A program made the position numbers and the translations under genes. A stretch of 64,000 nucleotides of DNA from JACCWP01 sp963801045 (GTDB lineage Bacteria > Actinomycetota > Actinomycetes > Propionibacteriales > Nocardioidaceae): NCBI GenBank assembly GCA_963801045.1, contig CAWDDC010000004.1:434001-498000 (forward strand), given 5' to 3'. The notes beneath the pieces are model-generated. The model was given only the letters and a program-made list of their open reading frames with translations. It made no database searches and was not told the origin of the DNA. Positions 1 to 8,599 of this stretch are shown here, one piece after another (the first letter of the stretch is position 1; every line of letters starts with the position of its first letter).

Positions 1-379
<379 letters not shown>

Positions 380-496
380 CGACCGCGCTGACCTGCGTGG
401 CGGGTTGTTCCGCCTGCGTCAACACCCACGCACGCAAGGGCAACCATCTCGCCCGGGCGAACCGGCAGCGTGGTGCGTGTGTTTGCCTCACTGAGA

Positions 497-2467
497 ATGC
501 ACCGTGCCCGCTGGACGCGAGCGGTGCGGGTGACGATGGGTGTCCTGGCGGTCGCGTTCGTGGTCCCCGTGCTCGCGGCCCAACCGGCGCAACCGGTCGC
601 CGCCACCACCGACGAGGGCACGCAGGGCAGGTTGCTGCTCGTCCTCGACTCGTCGGGGTCGATGCGGGAGCCGGACGCCTCGGGGACCACCAAGATCGCG
701 GCGGCCAAGCGTGCCCTCCGGTCGGTGGTCGCCGACCTCCCCGTGGCCGCGGAGGTCGGGATGCGGGTGTACGGGGCCACCGTGTTCGACCGGTCCGACC
801 CCGGTGCGTGCACCGACTCACAGCTGGTGGTCCCGATCGCTCCGGTGGACAAGGCCACCTTGCTGCAGCAGATCGGGAGGTACCGGCCGTACGGCGAGAC
901 GCCGATCGCGTACTCCCTGCAGCAGGCGGCCAAGGACCTCGGCCCGGACGGGAGCGGCACGATCCTGCTGGTGTCCGACGGCGAGGAGACGTGTCACCCG
1001 GATCCCTGCGCCGTGGCCCGGCAGATCCACGACCGCGGCATCGACCTGCGGGTCGACGTGGTCGGGATGAGCGTCCCCGACCAGGCCCGCCGGCAGCTGC
1101 AGTGCATCGCCGATGCCGGGGGAGGGGAGTACTGCGAGACCGACGACGCCGACGAGCTGGGCGGCTGCCTCGGCCGGGCGTCCCTGCGCGCCTTCCGTGA
1201 GTTCAGCGTGTCCGGGGATCCGGTGCAGGGCACGACCGACCGAGCCGGGGCGCCCGAGATCGGCCCGGGCCGCTACACCGACACCCTCGGCGGTGACGAG
1301 CAGGTGACCGGGCTGAGGTACTACCGGATCCCCAAGCCCCCGGGAACCACGCTGCACGTGGCGGTCACCGCGAGGACCGAGAACCCTCAGCAGTCGGACG
1401 CGATCAGCCTGGGTCTGCTCAACAGCGCGGGTCAGGAGTGCAGCTCCGGCGGCCAGACCACGTTGTCCGAGTACCAGGGCAACCCGGTGATCAACGCCAG
1501 CACGATCTTCCGCCCCGATGAGTCCGACACGTTCGGCTGCGGCGCCGAGGACGAGCTCCTGCTCGAGGTGCGCCGCGGCGACGAGATCCAGGACCGGGCC
1601 CCGGACACCGGCGACCTGCCGATCGAGATCCTGGTCATCAGCGAACCAGCGGTGACCAACCGGTCCGAGCTGCCGCGTCAGGCCGGCGAGCAGAGCATCG
1701 ACGACTCGCCGGTCCCGGCCGGACCGGTCCAGGGGCCGGTCGTCGGGGGCAGCACCTTCAGCGATGCGCCACTGCTGGAGCCCGGCACCTGGAGCGACAC
1801 GCTGCAGAGCGGCGAGATGCTCTTCTACCGGGTCAGCGCGGACTGGGGCGAGGCCCCGCGCATCACGGTCCGGATGCCGGCCGACCCGGCCCTGGAACAG
1901 CAGATCGACGTGCCGGGGACGCCGGTGACGACGTTCGCGTACGCACCGGACCAGACGCCGATCTCGCTCACCGGCTCCGACCAGGGGTACACGGGCAACT
2001 ACCTCGGCAACGACGAGGTGGTGATGGGAGCGGCGCTGCCGCCAGTGCGCTACCGCAACCGTGAGCACTACTCCTTCGGCACCACGCCGATCGGTCCCAC
2101 CTCACTCGCCGGCGACTACTACTTCGCCGTGCACCTGCAGGACGAGCCCGGGCAGCGGCGCTACCAGGCGCAGACGACGCTCTCGGTGGACGTCGGAGGC
2201 ACGCCTACCGGTGCGCCGGACTACGTGGAGATCGTCGAGCCGGTGACCGAGACCACCTCACCGCCGTCGACCGCGCCAGAAGGGGGTACGCACGACAGCC
2301 AGGCGCAGACCCGACCGGCAGCAGCCGAGGACGACGGAGGCGCGGACCCGGCGCTGATCGCGGCCGCCGGAGCCGGCGGAGTCCTGGCAGCGAGCCTCGT
2401 CGCCGCCGTACTGGTGTGGCGGGTGCGGAGCCGGAGGTCGGGCCTCCGCGGCGGCTCTATACACTAA
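497..2467 (+). CDS. Secreted, C-terminally anchored VWA-domain protein
   Basis: The protein is predicted to be exported and anchored by a C-terminal membrane helix. It begins with a basic N-terminus and a hydrophobic segment (TMGVLAVAFVVPVLA) read as a signal peptide. A von Willebrand factor A domain follows, with the MIDAS motif DSSGSM near residue 51, a conserved Thr (GETPIAYSL) and a late Asp (LLVSDGEE). This fold usually binds a divalent cation and a protein ligand. The remaining roughly 400 residues are beta-rich with no recognised domain. A Ser/Thr/Pro linker and one helix (ALIAAAGAGG to VAAVLVW) plus a basic tail close the protein. ATG 497 was preferred over in-frame GTG 470; neither has a clear ribosome-binding site. 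The stop codon lies inside the palindrome at 2459-2483. Ligand unknown. Confidence 0.85.
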   Translation: MHRARWTRAVRVTMGVLAVAFVVPVLAAQPAQPVAATTDEGTQGRLLLVLDSSGSMREPDASGTTKIAAAKRALRSVVADLPVAAEVGMRVYGATVFDRSDPGACTDSQLVVPIAPVDKATLLQQIGRYRPYGETPIAYSLQQAAKDLGPDGSGTILLVSDGEETCHPDPCAVARQIHDRGIDLRVDVVGMSVPDQARRQLQCIADAGGGEYCETDDADELGGCLGRASLRAFREFSVSGDPVQGTTDRAGAPEIGPGRYTDTLGGDEQVTGLRYYRIPKPPGTTLHVAVTARTENPQQSDAISLGLLNSAGQECSSGGQTTLSEYQGNPVINASTIFRPDESDTFGCGAEDELLLEVRRGDEIQDRAPDTGDLPIEILVISEPAVTNRSELPRQAGEQSIDDSPVPAGPVQGPVVGGSTFSDAPLLEPGTWSDTLQSGEMLFYRVSADWGEAPRITVRMPADPALEQQIDVPGTPVTTFAYAPDQTPISLTGSDQGYTGNYLGNDEVVMGAALPPVRYRNREHYSFGTTPIGPTSLAGDYYFAVHLQDEPGQRRYQAQTTLSVDVGGTPTGAPDYVEIVEPVTETTSPPSTAPEGGTHDSQAQTRPAAAEDDGGADPALIAAAGAGGVLAASLVAAVLVWRVRSRRSGLRGGSIH

Positions 2468-2483
2468 TTCATAATTAGTGTAT
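2459..2483. promoter_or_regulatory. AT-rich perfect inverted repeat, probable operator
   Basis: Two perfect 11-base arms (ATACACTAATT and AATTAGTGTAT) flank a CAT centre. The site is strikingly AT-rich in a region of about 70% GC. It contains the TAA stop of the VWA gene and ends inside the ATG at 2482. TACACT (2460-2465) could be a -10 element, giving a leaderless or very short leader transcript for the recombinase-like gene. The size and symmetry suit a dimeric winged-helix or HTH repressor site, but the regulator is unknown. Confidence 0.6.
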
Positions 2484-3165
2484 GGTCGCGTCCATGCAGG
2501 TCAAGCGCGTGATCGGGTACGTCCGGGTGGCTCCGCGTGAGCAACGGTCGATGCGCCCCGGGCGGCGCGACCAGCGCCGGGTGATCGAGGCCGAGTGCCG
2601 CAGCCGGGGCTGGCAGCTGGTCCGCGTCGACGAGGACGTCCGGTCGGGCCGCTCGCTGCGACGTCCCGGCCTGCTCGCGGCGCTCGACGCCTGCCGCGCG
2701 GGCGAGGCGGACGGCATCGTCGTCGCGCGTCTCGACCGGCTGACGTACTCGGTCGAGGACCTCGCGTACCTGATGCACCGAGCCGTCGACGACGGGTTCA
2801 GCATCGTCGCACCGGACCTCGGCATCGACCTCGCCACCGATGCCGGCGCACATCTCGCGCAGGTGCTCTCGGTGGCCGCGCAGTGGCAGTCCCGCAGCGT
2901 GGGCCGTCGGGCGCGGCTCGCGCTCGAGCACCACCGCGACGGCCGCGGCCGCGGGCGCCCCTCCTCGACGCCTCCCGCGCTCGCCGATCGCATCCGGAGC
3001 CTCCGGGCCAGCGGCCTGACCCTGCAGGCGATCTGCGACACGCTCAACGCCGAGGGCGTCCCGACGCCACGCGGCGGCACGCACTGGAGACCGACGTCGC
3101 TGCGAGCGATCCTCCAGCCCCGCGCAGTTCCGGCACCGCCTCACGATGGTCTGGTGAGGTCATGA
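2482..3165 (+). CDS. Serine-recombinase-like protein with substituted active site
   Basis: The N-terminal part matches the resolvase/invertase catalytic fold: GYVRV strand, the SGRSLRRPG region, ARLDRL and a long dimerisation helix (AQVLSVAAQWQSRSVGRRAR). The C-terminal 70 residues look like a helix-turn-helix (LRASGLTLQAICDTLNAEGV, then TPRG). The catalytic serine of the RVS motif is alanine here (residue 17, VRVAPREQ). The second conserved arginine of DRLGR is replaced (DRLTYS). Strand exchange therefore looks impossible by the classical mechanism, and a DNA-binding regulatory role is more likely. ATG 2482 overlaps the palindrome; ATG 2494 is an alternative start. The stop overlaps the next start by four bases (ATGA), so the two genes are probably co-translated. 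No att site or integrated element was found. Confidence 0.75.
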   Translation: MVASMQVKRVIGYVRVAPREQRSMRPGRRDQRRVIEAECRSRGWQLVRVDEDVRSGRSLRRPGLLAALDACRAGEADGIVVARLDRLTYSVEDLAYLMHRAVDDGFSIVAPDLGIDLATDAGAHLAQVLSVAAQWQSRSVGRRARLALEHHRDGRGRGRPSSTPPALADRIRSLRASGLTLQAICDTLNAEGVPTPRGGTHWRPTSLRAILQPRAVPAPPHDGLVRS

Positions 3166-5294
3166 ACACACAGCTCGAGTTCAGGATCGATGCTCTTGAG
3201 CGGCAGGTCGCGTTCCTCACCGGACAGCTCGCAGGTCGCACGGCGCCGATCCCGCCGCCGCGACCCACCGGCGTCGTCCCCGACGCGACTCGACGGGTCG
3301 CGACGCTCGACGTCGGCGTGCGAGCACCCGCGCCGCGGCTGGACCACGTCCCCGTCGTCGACGTCGCACCCCTGCCGCCGCCCTCGCGGCCGCCGCTGCT
3401 GCCGCTTCCGGCTCCCCGGCAGCCGCGCGAGCTCGAGGACCTTCTCGGTGGCCGGCTGCTGGGAGTCGTGGGAGCGGTGTCGGTCGTCCTCGGGATCGCC
3501 TTCTTCGTCGCCCTGGCGATCGACCACGGCTGGATCGACGAGACGGCGCGAGTCGTCCTCGCGACGTGCGGGTCGGGCCTGCTCCTGGCGGCGGGGATCT
3601 GGCTGTACGAGCACAAGGGCCGGGTGCAGGCGGCGCTGGCCATGGTCGGCGCAGCGATCACCGGCCTGTTCCTCTCCCTCACCGTCGCCACGGCGGCCTA
3701 CGGACTCGTCCCGCTCCCGCTCGCCCTCCCGCTCGCGTTCGGCATCGGTGCGCTCGCGACCGCGATCGCCGTCCGCTGGAACGCACGGACGGTGGCAGCC
3801 CTGGGCGTGGGCGGCACGCTGCTGGCGCCGCTGCTCGGCAACAGCCTCACGACTGCGGGGATGGGCTTCCTGGCACTGGCGAGCACGTCCGCGGCGGCTG
3901 TCCTCGTCTGGCGCCGCTGGCCGTGGCTGGCGGTGGCAGCCACCGGCGTGACGCTGGCGCAGGTCGCGGTCTGGGCGATCGGGGACGTACCCGCCGCGCA
4001 GCTCGTCGGTGTCCTGGCCGTCTTCGCGATGCTCAACCTCGCGCTGGCGGTCGGTTACGAGCTCCGGGTCCCGACGACCACCCTGGAGCGCTCCTCGGCC
4101 GTGCTCGTCCCGTTCGGCGCCTTGATCCTGGGCGCGCTCGGCTACTTCGGCCTGCCCCACGGCGACGGCGAGCTCGCGGGCGGGCTCTGGCTGGTCGCAC
4201 TCGCTGTCGCGCACGCGGCGCTGGCGGCTGTCGCCTTCGGGCTGCGACGGGTCAGCGCCGAGATCGGACTGGTGCTGCTCGGCGCTGCCGTGGTGCTGGG
4301 CGACGTCGCGTTCGGTCTGCTGGCCGGCGGCTGGGTGCTGGGCGTGGGCTGGGCAGCGACCGCTGTCGGCCTCGCCGCGGCTGCTCGCCACTACACCGAC
4401 CGCGCCGAGCTCATCCAGCTGACCCTCGGCGCCCAGCTTGCCCTGTCCGTCGGGCACATCCTGCTCTTCGACGCTCCGCCCGCGCTGCTCGAGGAAGGCG
4501 GCGGACCCGGCCCCGGGGCGACCACGGCACTGCTCGCTGTCGTCGTGGCTGCCTTCGCGAGTGCGCGCCTGGTCGTCCACGACGAGCGACCCGAGGTCCG
4601 CATCATCCTGGACGCGCTCACCATGGCGGCGCTCGCGTACGTCATCGCCGTCTCGCTCGACGGGCCTGCCCTGCTCGTCGCGTGGGCCGCGGCCTCGTGC
4701 GCGCTGGCCCGAGCGGCGCAACGCTTCGACGATCGCATCGCCGGATGGGGGGCACTCGGCTTCCTTGCCCTCGTCGCCGGACACGTGCTGGTGTTCGAGG
4801 CACCGCCGTCAGCGCTGGTCTACGGGCTGGACGCGCCAGGCGCGGCCGCTCTCGGACTGCTGCTCGTCGCCACCTGCGCCGCCGTGGGCGCGAAGCTCGA
4901 CCCGACGCGGACCGCCAACGAGCGCCTCGGCCTCTGCGCGGTCACCGCAGTCGCGCTGCTCTACCTCGGGTCCACGGCGATCGTGACGCTCTTCCAGCCC
5001 GGTCCGGACGCCATCGACACCGGCATCGGTGTCGGCAGCCGCCAGCAGGGACAGGCCCTGCTCTCGGCGTTCTGGGCCATGTGCGGGCTGATCGCCTTGT
5101 GGATCGGGCTGCGCGGCAACGCCAGGATCGTCCGGCTGGGTGGCCTGGGCCTGCTCTGCCTGGCCGCCGCGAAGGTGTTCCTCTACGACCTGTCGACGCT
5201 GGGTTCGGACTACCGTGTCGCCTCGTTCATCGCGCTGGGGCTGCTGCTGCTCACGGGGGCCTTCTTCCACCAGCGGATGCGGGTGACGAGCTAG
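3162..5294 (+). CDS. DUF2339 family polytopic membrane protein
   Basis: About 710 residues. A short N-terminal amphipathic segment (LEFRIDALERQVAFLTGQL) resembles a coiled coil. A Pro-rich linker follows to about residue 90. Then comes LEDLLGGRLLGVVGAVSVVLG, typical of the start of DUF2339 proteins. The rest is a dense array of more than 15 predicted membrane helices. The family is widespread, and its biochemical function is unknown to me. The start ATG 3162 overlaps the stop of the recombinase-like gene (ATGA). A much longer upstream reading frame exists in the same phase but runs through the recombinase gene and was not used. No promoter of its own is visible. Confidence 0.85.
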   Translation: MNTQLEFRIDALERQVAFLTGQLAGRTAPIPPPRPTGVVPDATRRVATLDVGVRAPAPRLDHVPVVDVAPLPPPSRPPLLPLPAPRQPRELEDLLGGRLLGVVGAVSVVLGIAFFVALAIDHGWIDETARVVLATCGSGLLLAAGIWLYEHKGRVQAALAMVGAAITGLFLSLTVATAAYGLVPLPLALPLAFGIGALATAIAVRWNARTVAALGVGGTLLAPLLGNSLTTAGMGFLALASTSAAAVLVWRRWPWLAVAATGVTLAQVAVWAIGDVPAAQLVGVLAVFAMLNLALAVGYELRVPTTTLERSSAVLVPFGALILGALGYFGLPHGDGELAGGLWLVALAVAHAALAAVAFGLRRVSAEIGLVLLGAAVVLGDVAFGLLAGGWVLGVGWAATAVGLAAAARHYTDRAELIQLTLGAQLALSVGHILLFDAPPALLEEGGGPGPGATTALLAVVVAAFASARLVVHDERPEVRIILDALTMAALAYVIAVSLDGPALLVAWAAASCALARAAQRFDDRIAGWGALGFLALVAGHVLVFEAPPSALVYGLDAPGAAALGLLLVATCAAVGAKLDPTRTANERLGLCAVTAVALLYLGSTAIVTLFQPGPDAIDTGIGVGSRQQGQALLSAFWAMCGLIALWIGLRGNARIVRLGGLGLLCLAAAKVFLYDLSTLGSDYRVASFIALGLLLLTGAFFHQRMRVTS

Positions 5295-5401
5295 CTCCCC
5301 CGGCACCGTCCCCGTGCTTGTCGGTGGGGCAGCGACGATACTGACGCCCGGACGAGGTTGTGTGCTGGAGCGGTCGAGTGGGAGTGAGGGCAGCCGACAC
5401 C

Positions 5402-5722
5402 ATGCATCAGATTCCCGAACCGGTGCGCGTGCTGATCGACGCCGCCAACGCCGGTGACGTCGACGGGTTCCTCGCGGGCTTCACCCCGGACGGCGTCGTC
5501 GACGACTGGGGCCGGGAGTTCCGCGGCCCGGACGCGATCCGCGGCTGGAGCGACGCGGAGTTCATCGGCAAGCAGGTCAGCCTGGCGGTGACGTTGGTCG
5601 AGGAACGGGCCGGCGAGACCGTGGTCGGCGCCGAGGTCGGTGGCAACGGCTTCAACGGCCCGAGCCACTTCTCCTTCCAGGTCGAGCAGGACGCTGTCGC
5701 CAGGATGACCATCCGCGCCTGA
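5402..5722 (+). CDS. SnoaL-like (NTF2 fold) protein
   Basis: A small protein of 106 residues with the pattern of the SnoaL/NTF2 fold: an N-terminal helix (VRVLIDAANAGDVDGFLAGF), then DGVVDDWGREFRGPDAIRGW, then beta strands. Members are ligand-binding proteins, isomerases or cyclases, and sequence does not tell which applies. ATG 5402 was chosen over GTG 5360 because GAGGG lies at a suitable distance upstream and the homologous core begins there. It is probably a single gene, since the ABC importer downstream has its own promoter. Function unknown. Confidence 0.75.
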   Translation: MHQIPEPVRVLIDAANAGDVDGFLAGFTPDGVVDDWGREFRGPDAIRGWSDAEFIGKQVSLAVTLVEERAGETVVGAEVGGNGFNGPSHFSFQVEQDAVARMTIRA

Positions 5723-5732
5723 GCCGCCCCTG

Positions 5733-5749
5733 CCCCGGGACCACCGGGG
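5733..5749 (+). terminator. Possible hairpin after the SnoaL-like gene
   Basis: CCCCGG and CCGGGG arms around a five-base loop, ten bases after the stop codon at 5722. There is no T-tract. It is short and in GC-rich DNA, so the call is weak. Confidence 0.3.
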
Positions 5750-5845
5750 AGAACCCCGGCGAGCCCGGCTTTTCCGGCTCCGCGGCGCACACGTGTGCAG
5801 ACGGCGCGTACGAAGGATCGTGGCGACTTCACCCGGGCGAAACGC

Positions 5846-5883
5846 TTGACATCGCGGCGCTGGGCAGCAAACGTTTGCAGCCT
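5846..5883 (+). promoter_or_regulatory. Promoter with LacI-family operator for the ABC importer operon
   Basis: A consensus -35 TTGACA lies at 5846-5851. The perfect 12-base palindrome GCAAACGTTTGC at 5867-5878 sits where the -10 would be, the classical position for repression. The 21 bases 5863-5883 are identical to 20024-20044 in front of the MFS operon. A weaker look-alike (AAACGCTTG, 5840-5848) overlaps the -35. CG-centred palindromes of this kind are the usual targets of LacI-family repressors. The regulator encoded at 13136-14185 is the obvious candidate. Confidence 0.8.
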
Positions 5884-5948
5884 GTCCCGGGTTCACCGCG
5901 CCAGGCCGGGTCCGGGCGGGTGGACGAGCCGACGGAGTTGGTGAGGCG

Positions 5949-6848
5949 ATGCAGGTGGCGCAGGTCGACAGGGGCGCGACGCGGTCCGGGACGACCCTGG
6001 CCGTGCACGCCCGCGACGTTGTCGTCGAGTACGAGCGGACCCGCGACAAGAGCACCTTGGTGGCCCTCGAGGACTTCAGCCTGGACGTCGGCGAGGGCGA
6101 GTTCGTCGCCATCGTCGGCCCCAGCGGCTGCGGCAAGAGCACCTTCCTGAACGTCGTCGCCGGGCTGACCTTCCCGGTCGCGGGCGAGGTCTTCGTGCAC
6201 GGCAAGCAGGTGACCGGGCCGGGCCCGGACCGCGCGGTGGTCTTCCAGGACTACGCGCTGATGCCGTGGCGCACCGTCGAGGCCAACGTGCGCTTCGGCC
6301 TGGAGATGCAACGGCGCCTCGACAAGGACTCCCCGGCCAAGATCGCGCGGTACATCGAGATGGTCGGGCTCACCGGCTTCGAGAAGGCCTACCCGCGCGA
6401 GCTGTCCGGCGGCATGCGGCAGCGGGTCGGCCTGGCCCGCGCGCTGGTCACCGAGCCCCGGCTGCTGCTGATGGACGAGCCGTTCGCGGCCGTCGACGCG
6501 ATGACCCGCGAGATCATGCAGGACGAGCTCGCGCGGATCGTCGCCGACACCGGGCAGCCCATCCTGTTCATCACCCACAGCGTCGACGAGGCGATCACTC
6601 TCGGCGACCGGATCGCGGTGGTGACCAACCGTCCCGGGCGGATCAAGGAGATCGTCGACGTCGGCCTGCCCCGCCCGCGCAGCCGGGCCAGCCGGCAGCT
6701 GCCGGAGTTCCAGCAGCTCCGCGACCGGATCTGGGACCTGCTGGCGGGCGAGCGTCCGGCGCAGGCCGAGGCGGCGATCGCCGGCGAGCCGGTCACCGCA
6801 CCGGTCGAGGCGCGCGTCACCGACGACCGTGCGGGCGGCGGGATCTGA
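5949..6848 (+). CDS. ABC importer ATP-binding protein, TauB/SsuB type
   Basis: The cytoplasmic ATPase of an importer, 299 residues. Walker A is GPSGCGKST (about residues 57-65), the Q-loop is VFQDYALMPW, the signature is LSGGMRQRVGLARAL (about 150), Walker B is LLLMDEPF and the switch region is ITHSVDEA. The pattern belongs to the nitrate/taurine/sulfonate (NitT/TauT) subfamily. ATG 5949 follows a GGTGAGG ribosome-binding site. It is the first gene of a four-gene operon (ATPase, two permeases, lipoprotein), and the next start is one base after its stop. LacI-type control is expected from the operator at 5867-5878. The substrate cannot be read from this subunit. Confidence 0.92.
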   Translation: MQVAQVDRGATRSGTTLAVHARDVVVEYERTRDKSTLVALEDFSLDVGEGEFVAIVGPSGCGKSTFLNVVAGLTFPVAGEVFVHGKQVTGPGPDRAVVFQDYALMPWRTVEANVRFGLEMQRRLDKDSPAKIARYIEMVGLTGFEKAYPRELSGGMRQRVGLARALVTEPRLLLMDEPFAAVDAMTREIMQDELARIVADTGQPILFITHSVDEAITLGDRIAVVTNRPGRIKEIVDVGLPRPRSRASRQLPEFQQLRDRIWDLLAGERPAQAEAAIAGEPVTAPVEARVTDDRAGGGI

Positions 6849-6849
6849 C

Positions 6850-7674
6850 GTGACCACCGCGACCGTACCCGCGACCGCTCGGCAGCGCCCCCGCCGGATG
6901 CCGCGGTGGGAGCGGATCGTCCGCAACCGGTTGCCAGGGGTGCTCAGCTTCATCGCGTTCATCCTGATCTGGCAGCTGTTGATCGTGATCTTCGAGCCCG
7001 ACCCCATCCTGTTCCCGACCCCGGGCCAGGTCTGGGACGAGTTCGTCATCGCTGTCCGTGACGGGACCATGTGGCCGGCCTTCACCGACAGCATGTCCGC
7101 CCTCGCCGCCGGCCTGGCGCTGGCGCTGGTGACCGGCATCCCGCTCGGCCTGATGATCGGCATGTCACCGACGACCGACCTGCTGACCTCGCCGTACCTG
7201 TGGGGCTTCTTCGCGATGCCACGGATCGCCCTGGCGCCGTTGATGATCCTGTGGTTCGGCTTCGGCATGGAGGTCAAGGTCTGGCTGGTCTACCTGTCGG
7301 CCGTGATCCCGTTGATCCTCAGCTGCAAGGACGGGGTGCAGACCGTCGACGCGTCCCTGGTCCAGGCGGCGCGCAGCTTCGGTGCCGGCCGGTTCAACAT
7401 GTTCGCCAAGGTGATCGCGCCGAGCACCCTGCCGTTCATCGCCAGCGGGATCCGCAACGGCATCTCCCGCGGTTTCGTGGGTCTGCTGGTGATCGAGCTG
7501 ACCGTCGGCTCCGGCGGCATCGGCAGCCAGGTGATGCGGTCGATGCGCGACTTCAACACCGCGCGGATGTTCGCCTTCGCCAGCCTGCTGGTGGTGGTGG
7601 CGCTGGTGCTGATCTCGCTGTCGCGGCAGCTCGAGAAGGTGGCCAGCCGGTGGCGCGAGGACGTGGCGTTGTGA
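6850..7674 (+). CDS. ABC importer permease, TauC/SsuC type (first)
   Basis: An inner-membrane permease of about 274 residues. A basic cytoplasmic N-terminus precedes roughly six helices. The cytoplasmic coupling loop with the EAA-type motif reads LVQAARSFGAGRFNMFAKVIAPSTLP in part (key residues AARSFGA and P). GTG 6850 was chosen because it lies one base after the ATPase stop; the GTG further upstream would overlap the ATPase gene. Its stop overlaps the next start (GTGA). With the following gene it forms a heterodimeric pore, less usual than the homodimers of TauC/SsuC. Confidence 0.92.
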   Translation: MTTATVPATARQRPRRMPRWERIVRNRLPGVLSFIAFILIWQLLIVIFEPDPILFPTPGQVWDEFVIAVRDGTMWPAFTDSMSALAAGLALALVTGIPLGLMIGMSPTTDLLTSPYLWGFFAMPRIALAPLMILWFGFGMEVKVWLVYLSAVIPLILSCKDGVQTVDASLVQAARSFGAGRFNMFAKVIAPSTLPFIASGIRNGISRGFVGLLVIELTVGSGGIGSQVMRSMRDFNTARMFAFASLLVVVALVLISLSRQLEKVASRWREDVAL

Positions 7675-8531
7675 CGACGACGAGTGGGTCCCGCCTCGCC
7701 AGTCGTCGGACCACGGGCACACCGAGCGAGCCGGCCAAGCGGCGTCCACGCGGCCGGCGGGTCTACTCCCGCAGCCAGCGCTGGATCATCGGTGTGCTCA
7801 ACCTGGCCACGTTCTTCCTGCTGTGGCAGCTCGCGGCCACCATGAGCGACATCCCGCAGCTGTTCCTGCCGGCGCCCACCGACGTCTTCCGTGAGCTCCA
7901 GGAGATGAGCGAGGAGGGCATCCTGTGGGGCAACCTCTGGATCAGCATGTGGATCTACCTGGTCGGCCTGGCGATCTCGTTGGTGATCGCGATCCCGATG
8001 GGGCTGACCGTCGGCGGGATCCGCATCCTGGACAAGATCCTCAGCCCGTACATCTGGGCGCTCTACACCACGCCGCGACTGATCCTGATGCCGCTCATCC
8101 TGCTGTGGGTCGGTATCAACGACACCGCCCGCATCGTCATCATCGTGCTCTCCGCGGTGCCGGCCACGCTCGTCGTGGTGATGGAGGGCGTCAAGACCGT
8201 CGACAACTCGTTGCTCAACGCCGCCCGCTCCTTCGGGGCGGGGCGGGTCGAGATGTTCCGCTTCGTGGTCTTCCCCGCGACGGTTCCGTTCATCGCGACC
8301 GGTGTGCGGATGGGTGTGTCCCGGGGCTTGATCGGCCTGTTCATCGGTGAGCTGTTCACCGGCACGAACGGGATCGGCTACATCATCACGCTGTCCAGCA
8401 AGACGTTCAACAGCGCGCGCACGTACGGGATGCTGCTCATCTTCATCTTGTTCTGCATCGCGATGGTCGGGCTGAGCCAGCTACTCGAACGCAGGGTCTC
8501 GCAGTGGCGATCGCAGCCACTGGCGGCCTAG
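7671..8531 (+). CDS. ABC importer permease, TauC/SsuC type (second)
   Basis: The partner permease, 286 residues, clearly paralogous to the preceding one. It shows a similar helix layout, a coupling loop with LLNAARSFGAGRVEMFRFVVFP in part (key AARSFGAGR), and TPRLILMPLILLW matching MPRIALAPLMILW. The N-terminal 35 residues are basic and cytoplasmic. GTG 7671 overlaps the previous stop by four bases; the frame remains open far upstream but has no better start. The two permeases presumably arose by duplication and now form a heterodimer. Confidence 0.92.
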   Translation: MTTTSGSRLASRRTTGTPSEPAKRRPRGRRVYSRSQRWIIGVLNLATFFLLWQLAATMSDIPQLFLPAPTDVFRELQEMSEEGILWGNLWISMWIYLVGLAISLVIAIPMGLTVGGIRILDKILSPYIWALYTTPRLILMPLILLWVGINDTARIVIIVLSAVPATLVVVMEGVKTVDNSLLNAARSFGAGRVEMFRFVVFPATVPFIATGVRMGVSRGLIGLFIGELFTGTNGIGYIITLSSKTFNSARTYGMLLIFILFCIAMVGLSQLLERRVSQWRSQPLAA

Positions 8532-8599
8532 CACAGGGGGTCCGGTCGGCGGCAACGGCGACATCACGAGGTGCGTGCAAGAAAGGAAGGGTGAACCTG

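Noticed and set aside
397..1200. 267-codon frame on the plus strand overlapping the VWA gene
   Set aside because: It is Arg/Gly/Pro-rich shadow translation with no domain, while the other frame encodes the clear VWA motif.
2482..3165. Integrase of an integrative element
   Set aside because: The catalytic serine is missing, the protein is short, and no flanking direct repeats, tRNA target or phage genes are present.
5295..5401. Promoter for the SnoaL-like gene (GATACT at 5337-5342)
   Set aside because: The only -35-like sequence (TTGTCG, 5318-5323) gives a 13-base spacer, too short to support a call.
5840..5848. Second LacI operator overlapping the importer -35
   Set aside because: It matches only 8 of 12 core positions, so it is mentioned with the promoter but not listed as a separate site.
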